A DNA stretch of 35,710 bases from DATJIG01 sp035493495 (GTDB lineage: Bacteria; Pseudomonadota; Alphaproteobacteria; SMXQ01), in contig DATJIG010000144.1 in assembly GCA_035493495.1 (NCBI GenBank), positions 1-35,710 of the forward strand. Direction: 5' to 3'. The stretch's first letter is position 1; every line of letters begins with the position of its first letter. Below are positions 32,127-35,710 of this stretch, piece by piece. Position numbers and translations under genes: made by a program. The notes beneath the pieces are model-generated. The model was not told the origin of the DNA, made no database searches, and saw only the letters and a program-made list of their open reading frames with translations.

Positions 32127-33164
32127 TCAGCCGCCGGGAGGAGTCACCACCTTGGCGAGGCGGTCGACGACGTTGCGCGGCGTGGTCGAGATCGTGTGTA
32201 CGACCTTCTCGATCTCGGCGTAGGACGACGGCGACACCTCGAGCTTGGCCTTGGCGGCGTCCTTATGGAACTCCTCGTCACTGGCCATGGTCATGAAGGC
32301 ACTCCGCAGCACCGCGAGCCGGTCGGCCGGCACCGACGGCGGCGACAGCACCGGACGGGCGACGGTCTGCTGCAGGTAGAACAGCTCGAGCGCCTTGCGA
32401 TCCTCGTCGGTCTTCACGAAATCGAACGGCGTCGGCAGGTCGGGCACCTGCGGCAGGCGATCGAGCGCGCACTGCAGCAGGAGGGTGATCTTGCCGGTCT
32501 TCAGGAGGTCCTCATGCATCTGCACGTTGTTCCAGCCCCAGCCGCCCATGCCATGAACCTCGCCACGCTCCATCGCGAGCAGGATCTGGTTCTGCCCGGG
32601 ATAGCCCGAGACGACCTTGAACTTGGTTCCGATCAGCGCGTTCAGCATGCGCGCCTGAACCTCGGAGTCGCTGGTGGGTCCGCCGCCGCCGATCACCAGC
32701 TCGGCGGTGAACAGGTCCTTGGCCGACTTCACCGGTGCGTCGTGCCACGCGAGGAAGAATGACGTCTCCTTGTCGAGGTTGCCGATCCAGCTGAACTTCT
32801 CGACGTCGAAGCGTACGCCGCTCTGCTTGGTGACGTTGGCCGACAGGATCGTGCGCTGGACGAGGCCGATGACGGTGCCGTCCTTGGGCGCCACGTTGTA
32901 GACGTTGTTCGCGGCGATGAAGCTCGCGGCACCCGGCATGTTCTGGACGACCAGCGTCGGGTTGCCCGGGATGTACTTGCCGAGGTGGCGGGCCATCAGC
33001 CGCGCCAGCGTGTCGTAGCCGCCGCCGACGTCGGAGCCGACGAGCACCGTCATCTTATGGCTCGAGTAGAAGTCGGCGACCGGATCGGCTGCCGCGACGG
33101 AGGTCGAGAAAATCAGCGCCGCGATAATCGCGGCGGCGCGCCGAGCGTTGCGCCACTGGTCCAT
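32127..33164 (-). CDS. Bug/TctC-type periplasmic substrate-binding protein (6)
   Basis: A 345-aa Bug protein, first of the three-gene operon. The signal peptide (MDQWRNARRAAAIIAALIFS) precedes DFYSSHKMTVLVGSDVGGGY, IPGNPTLVVQNMPGAASFIA and NVYNVAPKDGTVIGLV. A conserved Trp-rich segment (HGMGGWGWNNVQM) resembles the CAWGWV stretch of copy 4. The operon promoter should be in 33165-33288. The cupin/amidohydrolase operon lies upstream, separated by a strong hairpin. Confidence 0.9.
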   Translation of the reverse strand: MDQWRNARRAAAIIAALIFSTSVAAADPVADFYSSHKMTVLVGSDVGGGYDTLARLMARHLGKYIPGNPTLVVQNMPGAASFIAANNVYNVAPKDGTVIGLVQRTILSANVTKQSGVRFDVEKFSWIGNLDKETSFFLAWHDAPVKSAKDLFTAELVIGGGGPTSDSEVQARMLNALIGTKFKVVSGYPGQNQILLAMERGEVHGMGGWGWNNVQMHEDLLKTGKITLLLQCALDRLPQVPDLPTPFDFVKTDEDRKALELFYLQQTVARPVLSPPSVPADRLAVLRSAFMTMASDEEFHKDAAKAKLEVSPSSYAEIEKVVHTISTTPRNVVDRLAKVVTPPGG

Positions 33165-33288
33165 GTTTCGCCTCCCCTGGCGCCGCCGCTGTGCCGCAGC
33201 TTTGCGCCGATTTCGCGTGTGGACTTATGTGTCGGTGAGCTTACGCGTCTTGGCCGTCGACTGAAAACAGATTGTCCGGGCGATAACG

Positions 33289-33330
33289 AAAACCCGCGCC
33301 ACTTTTATTTTTTATCGTGGCGCGGGTTTT
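33289..33330. terminator. Bidirectional-type hairpin terminator
   Basis: Perfect 14-bp inverted repeat (33289-33302 with 33317-33330) with a T-rich 14-nt loop and A/T runs at both stem ends. It follows the stop of the cupin gene on the minus strand by 29 nt. It separates that operon from the binding-protein operon. Confidence 0.88.
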
Positions 33331-33359
33331 CCTCGGTGCGTCTCCCAAGCACGAGCGAA

Positions 33360-33893
33360 CTATTTCTTCTTTTCGGCGGCACCCCAGAACTTGCCGGTGT
33401 CGGGAACGACCTCGACGCGGCCGTTCTCCTTGCTCTCGCTGGGGAGCGGATCGCCGTAGACGTTGAGGCGCGCGACCGGATGGGTCGGCGGCGTGTCGCA
33501 GCCGACGCGGAGCAGCACCAACGGCTCCGAGCTCGTCGCCTCGAAGCGGTAGAACGAGCCCGACGGCAGCATGATGCCCTCGTACTGCCCGCAGTCGAGC
33601 GTCTCGCCGCGCGGACCGTAGAAGCGGGCGCTGCCCTGCAGGACGAGATGGAAGTGATCCTCGTCGGTGTGGTTGTGCAGACCGTTCTCGCCGCCCGAGG
33701 CGTAGACCTTGAGATTGACCTTCATGTGGTCGGTCTCGGCGACGACCTGGTTGCTGCGACCCTTCTTCATCAGCTCGGCGCGCAGGCGGAACGGCATTGC
33801 CTTCGGGCTTCCGGCGACGGTCGCCTCGCGCTTCTTGCGCATCTCCGGGGTTTCGGTTTCGACCGAGCCTTTATCGACGACAGCGACGGACAT
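33360..33893 (-). CDS. Cupin-domain protein
   Basis: A 177-aa single-cupin protein. Cupin motif 1 is HNHTDEDHFHLVLQGSARFY with the metal-ligand His pair and Glu/Asp; motif 2 is the segment GIMLPSGSFYRFEA. ATG 33893 has GGAGG 5 nt upstream; the preceding TTG is less likely. It starts 45 nt after the amidohydrolase stop, so the two are co-transcribed and may act on one substrate. Cupins of this size serve as dioxygenases, isomerases or sugar/aromatic-binding enzymes; no finer assignment is possible. Confidence 0.9.
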   Translation of the reverse strand: MSVAVVDKGSVETETPEMRKKREATVAGSPKAMPFRLRAELMKKGRSNQVVAETDHMKVNLKVYASGGENGLHNHTDEDHFHLVLQGSARFYGPRGETLDCGQYEGIMLPSGSFYRFEATSSEPLVLLRVGCDTPPTHPVARLNVYGDPLPSESKENGRVEVVPDTGKFWGAAEKKK

Positions 33894-33938
33894 CAAAGCC
33901 TCCTTGTTGCATTAGGGTCTGAGTTGCGCTCGCTTCGG

Positions 33939-35024
33939 TTACAGCTTGAGCTTGTAGAGATCGATGCAGTTCTGGCTCAGCACGCGCGTCTGCTTCTCGG
34001 GATCGAGATCGCCGATCTGGCGGCCCAAGAACGCGCGGCTGTTCGGCCACGTCATGTTCGGGTGCGGGTAATCGCTCGACCACATGCAGTTGCGGTCGCC
34101 CCAGAACTTCAGCGCCTGCGCGCCGACGTAGTCGTCCATGAAGGTGGCGTAGACGTGATCGTTGAAGATCTCGCTCGGCAGCCGGTTGATCTGGAAGTGC
34201 TCGTTGGGATGACCCGGCTTGGTGTTGCGCTTGTAGTAGTAGTCCCACTGCTGGAGCATGAACGGGATCCAGCCGATCTCGGCCTCGACGATGACGACCT
34301 TGAGCTTCGGGTGGCGGTTGAACACGCCCGACCAGATCATGTCGTACAGGCAGGTGAACGAGTCCGCGGTCTTGATGTTGACCGAGCCGCGGATCTTCTC
34401 CATGCCATGGCGCTCCCCGCCGACGTTGTAGTTGAAGCCGGTCAGGATGTGCAGATGCACCGGCATGTCGAGCTCGGCGGCGGCGGCCCAGAACTTGTCG
34501 TAGTGGGGCGAGGTCAGCGGCAACTTCGGATCCGGCACCTGCCAGATCAGGCTGCCCAGGAGTCCCATGTCGGCCGAGCGCTGCATCTCCTTGATCGCCT
34601 GATCGATGTCGTAGGCGCAGATGCAGGGAATCGCGAACAGGCGCTTCGGCGCCGCCTTGCAGTAGTCGGCGATCCAGTCGTTATAGGCGCGGAACGCCGC
34701 CTCCTGGACGTCCTTCGGCTTCGCGAACAGGCGCAGCGTGAAGCTCGGGTACAGCACGCAGGCGGCGATGCCGTCGTGATCCATGTCGGGCAGGCGGGCG
34801 AGCGGGTGACGGCCGCCGCGCGGACGGAGCTTCTCGTCGAGTTCGGCATCGGACGGCGGGGCCGCGATCTGGGAGCGCAGGTTCTGCGGCAGTCCCGCCC
34901 ACAGCTCGGCGGGCTCATAGACGTGATCGTCGGACGAAACGATGTAGGACGGGATCTTCTTCGCCGCCGCCTTCATCGCGTCGTCCGCATAGCGGGCCGA
35001 CATATCGTCGATCGTCATCGCCAT
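33939..35024 (-). CDS. Amidohydrolase_2 family protein
   Basis: A 361-aa metal-dependent hydrolase or decarboxylase (amidohydrolase_2 type, TIM barrel). The N-terminal DDHVYEP supplies the first metal site, HLHILTG a His ligand, AEIGWIPFMLQQWDYYYKR a conserved helix and SSDYPHPNMTWPNSR the catalytic Asp. Full length for the family. The last ~200 residues are clearly homologous to the truncated protein at the left edge of the window. ATG 35024 has GGGAG upstream; a second ATG at 35018 is possible. It heads an operon with the cupin gene. Confidence 0.92.
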   Translation of the reverse strand: MAMTIDDMSARYADDAMKAAAKKIPSYIVSSDDHVYEPAELWAGLPQNLRSQIAAPPSDAELDEKLRPRGGRHPLARLPDMDHDGIAACVLYPSFTLRLFAKPKDVQEAAFRAYNDWIADYCKAAPKRLFAIPCICAYDIDQAIKEMQRSADMGLLGSLIWQVPDPKLPLTSPHYDKFWAAAAELDMPVHLHILTGFNYNVGGERHGMEKIRGSVNIKTADSFTCLYDMIWSGVFNRHPKLKVVIVEAEIGWIPFMLQQWDYYYKRNTKPGHPNEHFQINRLPSEIFNDHVYATFMDDYVGAQALKFWGDRNCMWSSDYPHPNMTWPNSRAFLGRQIGDLDPEKQTRVLSQNCIDLYKLKL

Positions 35025-35093
35025 GATGTGTGCTCCCTTTAATGGCTACATATCTAATTGCGTTTGATGGCTCACCGTCGCGCCCCGGCGCCG

Positions 35094-35140
35094 GTGGACA
35101 CGCCATTTTATGTCCACTAATGTCCAAATGAAAGGACATA
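35094..35140. promoter_or_regulatory. Cluster of four TGTCC half-sites, candidate operator
   Basis: GTGGACA (35094-35100) and TGTCCAC (35111-35117) form a perfect 7-bp inverted repeat. Further half-sites are TGTCC at 35121-35125 and GGACATA at 35134-35140, which pairs with TATGTCC at 35109-35115. The cluster lies 5 bp upstream of ATG 35146 and between divergent genes. An autoregulatory site for the downstream Phd-like protein is an inference. Confidence 0.5.
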
Positions 35141-35145
35141 CCCCG

Positions 35146-35710
35146 ATGACCGGAGCGAAGCGCGGCAAAACGGCGGGAGACGCCCGGCGGGCGGCTGTCG
35201 CGGCGCGTCCGGCCACGATTCCCGACGAAATGTCGAGCTCGCAGGCCAAGGATCAGATCTCCGACGTGGTCAAGAAGGCGGCCGCCGGCGGCCGCACCAC
35301 CATCCTGATCCGCGGCTACGCGATCGCCATCATCGGCCCGCTCCACGATGTGCCACCCTCGGCCGAACGCGACGCGCTGAGGCTCCCGACCACCGAGATC
35401 AAGTCGGGCCAGACCTCGCTCAAGGGCATCATCGCCCGCGGCGACTACGTGATCCTGACGATTCACGGCGAGGACCGCGCCGCGGTCTACCGCCCCAACA
35501 TCCGGCGTCAGCCGGCGCAGACCGAGGACAAGCTCGAGCGGCTGATCGACCTTCTCGACGAGACGCGGATCGTCGAGCGTTGCAACGCTCGTGCGCTCGA
35601 CGAAAGTGTTCGGCTACAAAAGTTGATCAGCGTGCTGCACGGCGAGATCAACTCGCTGCTCGAGCTGATGGACAACGTCGATCCGCGCCGCGCCGCGGTC
35701 TGGCGCGAGC
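35146..35710 (+). CDS. Protein with two Phd/YefM-like segments, 3' end cut by window edge
   Basis: Open from ATG 35146 to the window end without a stop (188 codons seen). After a basic N-terminus comes SSSQAKDQISDVVKKAAAGG then TTILIRGYAIAIIGPL, which resembles Phd/YefM antitoxins (DNA-binding, usually ~80 aa). A second, weaker copy follows: TTEIKSGQTSLKGIIARGDY then VILTIHGEDRAAVYRP. The rest is helical with many charged residues (EDKLERLIDLLDETR). Two fused Phd-like domains are unusual. A candidate operator precedes it. No toxin gene is visible in the window; the next gene lies outside. The assignment is by eye and moderate. Confidence 0.6.
   Translation, partial: MTGAKRGKTAGDARRAAVAARPATIPDEMSSSQAKDQISDVVKKAAAGGRTTILIRGYAIAIIGPLHDVPPSAERDALRLPTTEIKSGQTSLKGIIARGDYVILTIHGEDRAAVYRPNIRRQPAQTEDKLERLIDLLDETRIVERCNARALDESVRLQKLISVLHGEINSLLELMDNVDPRRAAVWRE

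Noticed and set aside
32985..35042. 685-codon open frame on the plus strand
   Set aside because: Antisense to the amidohydrolase and cupin genes, which carry intact active-site motifs.

Overview
The window is GC-rich DNA, densely coded on both strands, and most likely chromosomal from a free-living alphaproteobacterium. The grounds are a HWE-type histidine kinase remnant, many Bug/TctC-type periplasmic binding proteins, an HxlR-controlled EmrAB-like pump, and catabolic genes (amidohydrolases, FAD monooxygenase, an enoyl-CoA hydratase-like enzyme). No tRNA, rRNA, transposase, integrase or CRISPR array was seen. Genus cannot be read from the sequence alone.

Layout. 1-604: 3' part of an amidohydrolase_2 gene, closed by a hairpin. 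314-2968: divergent DNA alkylation repair pair, an Ada(N)-AraC-AlkA fusion and an O6-alkylguanine methyltransferase, with an inverted repeat between them. 2907-6149: hxlR-emrA-emrB-like efflux operon on the minus strand with a candidate operator. 6496-8941: a tightly overlapping three-gene operon of a ParA-type ATPase, a ribbon-helix-helix protein, and a Pro/Ala-rich protein with a C-terminal PAS-like domain. 9176-10432: MFS transporter. 10475-12608: FAD monooxygenase plus YCII-domain protein. 12758-19620: three Bug-type binding proteins, one ABC-type binding protein, an MFS transporter and an enoyl-CoA hydratase-like protein, with no cognate permease. 19639-21889: an envelope lipoprotein operon (LysM lipoprotein, polysaccharide deacetylase, TPR lipoprotein). 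22008-27111: a large STAND ATPase (DUF4062/TIR-like, nSTAND1, TM, TPRs) followed after 4 nt by a SLOG-SLATT-like membrane protein, a putative anti-phage or conflict cassette. 27417-28140: a single-domain response regulator and a decayed HWE kinase. 28262-29993: a duplicated RTX-like secreted protein gene whose second copy has an in-frame TGA. 30041-33164: three consecutive Bug-type binding proteins. 33360-35024: cupin and a full-length amidohydrolase paralogous to the one at the left edge. 35146-end: a truncated ORF with two Phd/YefM-like segments behind a cluster of TGTCC half-sites.

How the genes work together. The binding proteins, MFS carriers and amidohydrolase/hydratase/monooxygenase genes look like accessory uptake and catabolism of small organic acids or aromatics; no substrate can be read from the sequence. 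The two best candidates for undescribed systems are the nSTAND1 + SLOG-SLATT pair (inferred immunity: sensor ATPase plus membrane effector) and the ParA + RHH + Pro-rich PAS operon (inferred intracellular positioning).
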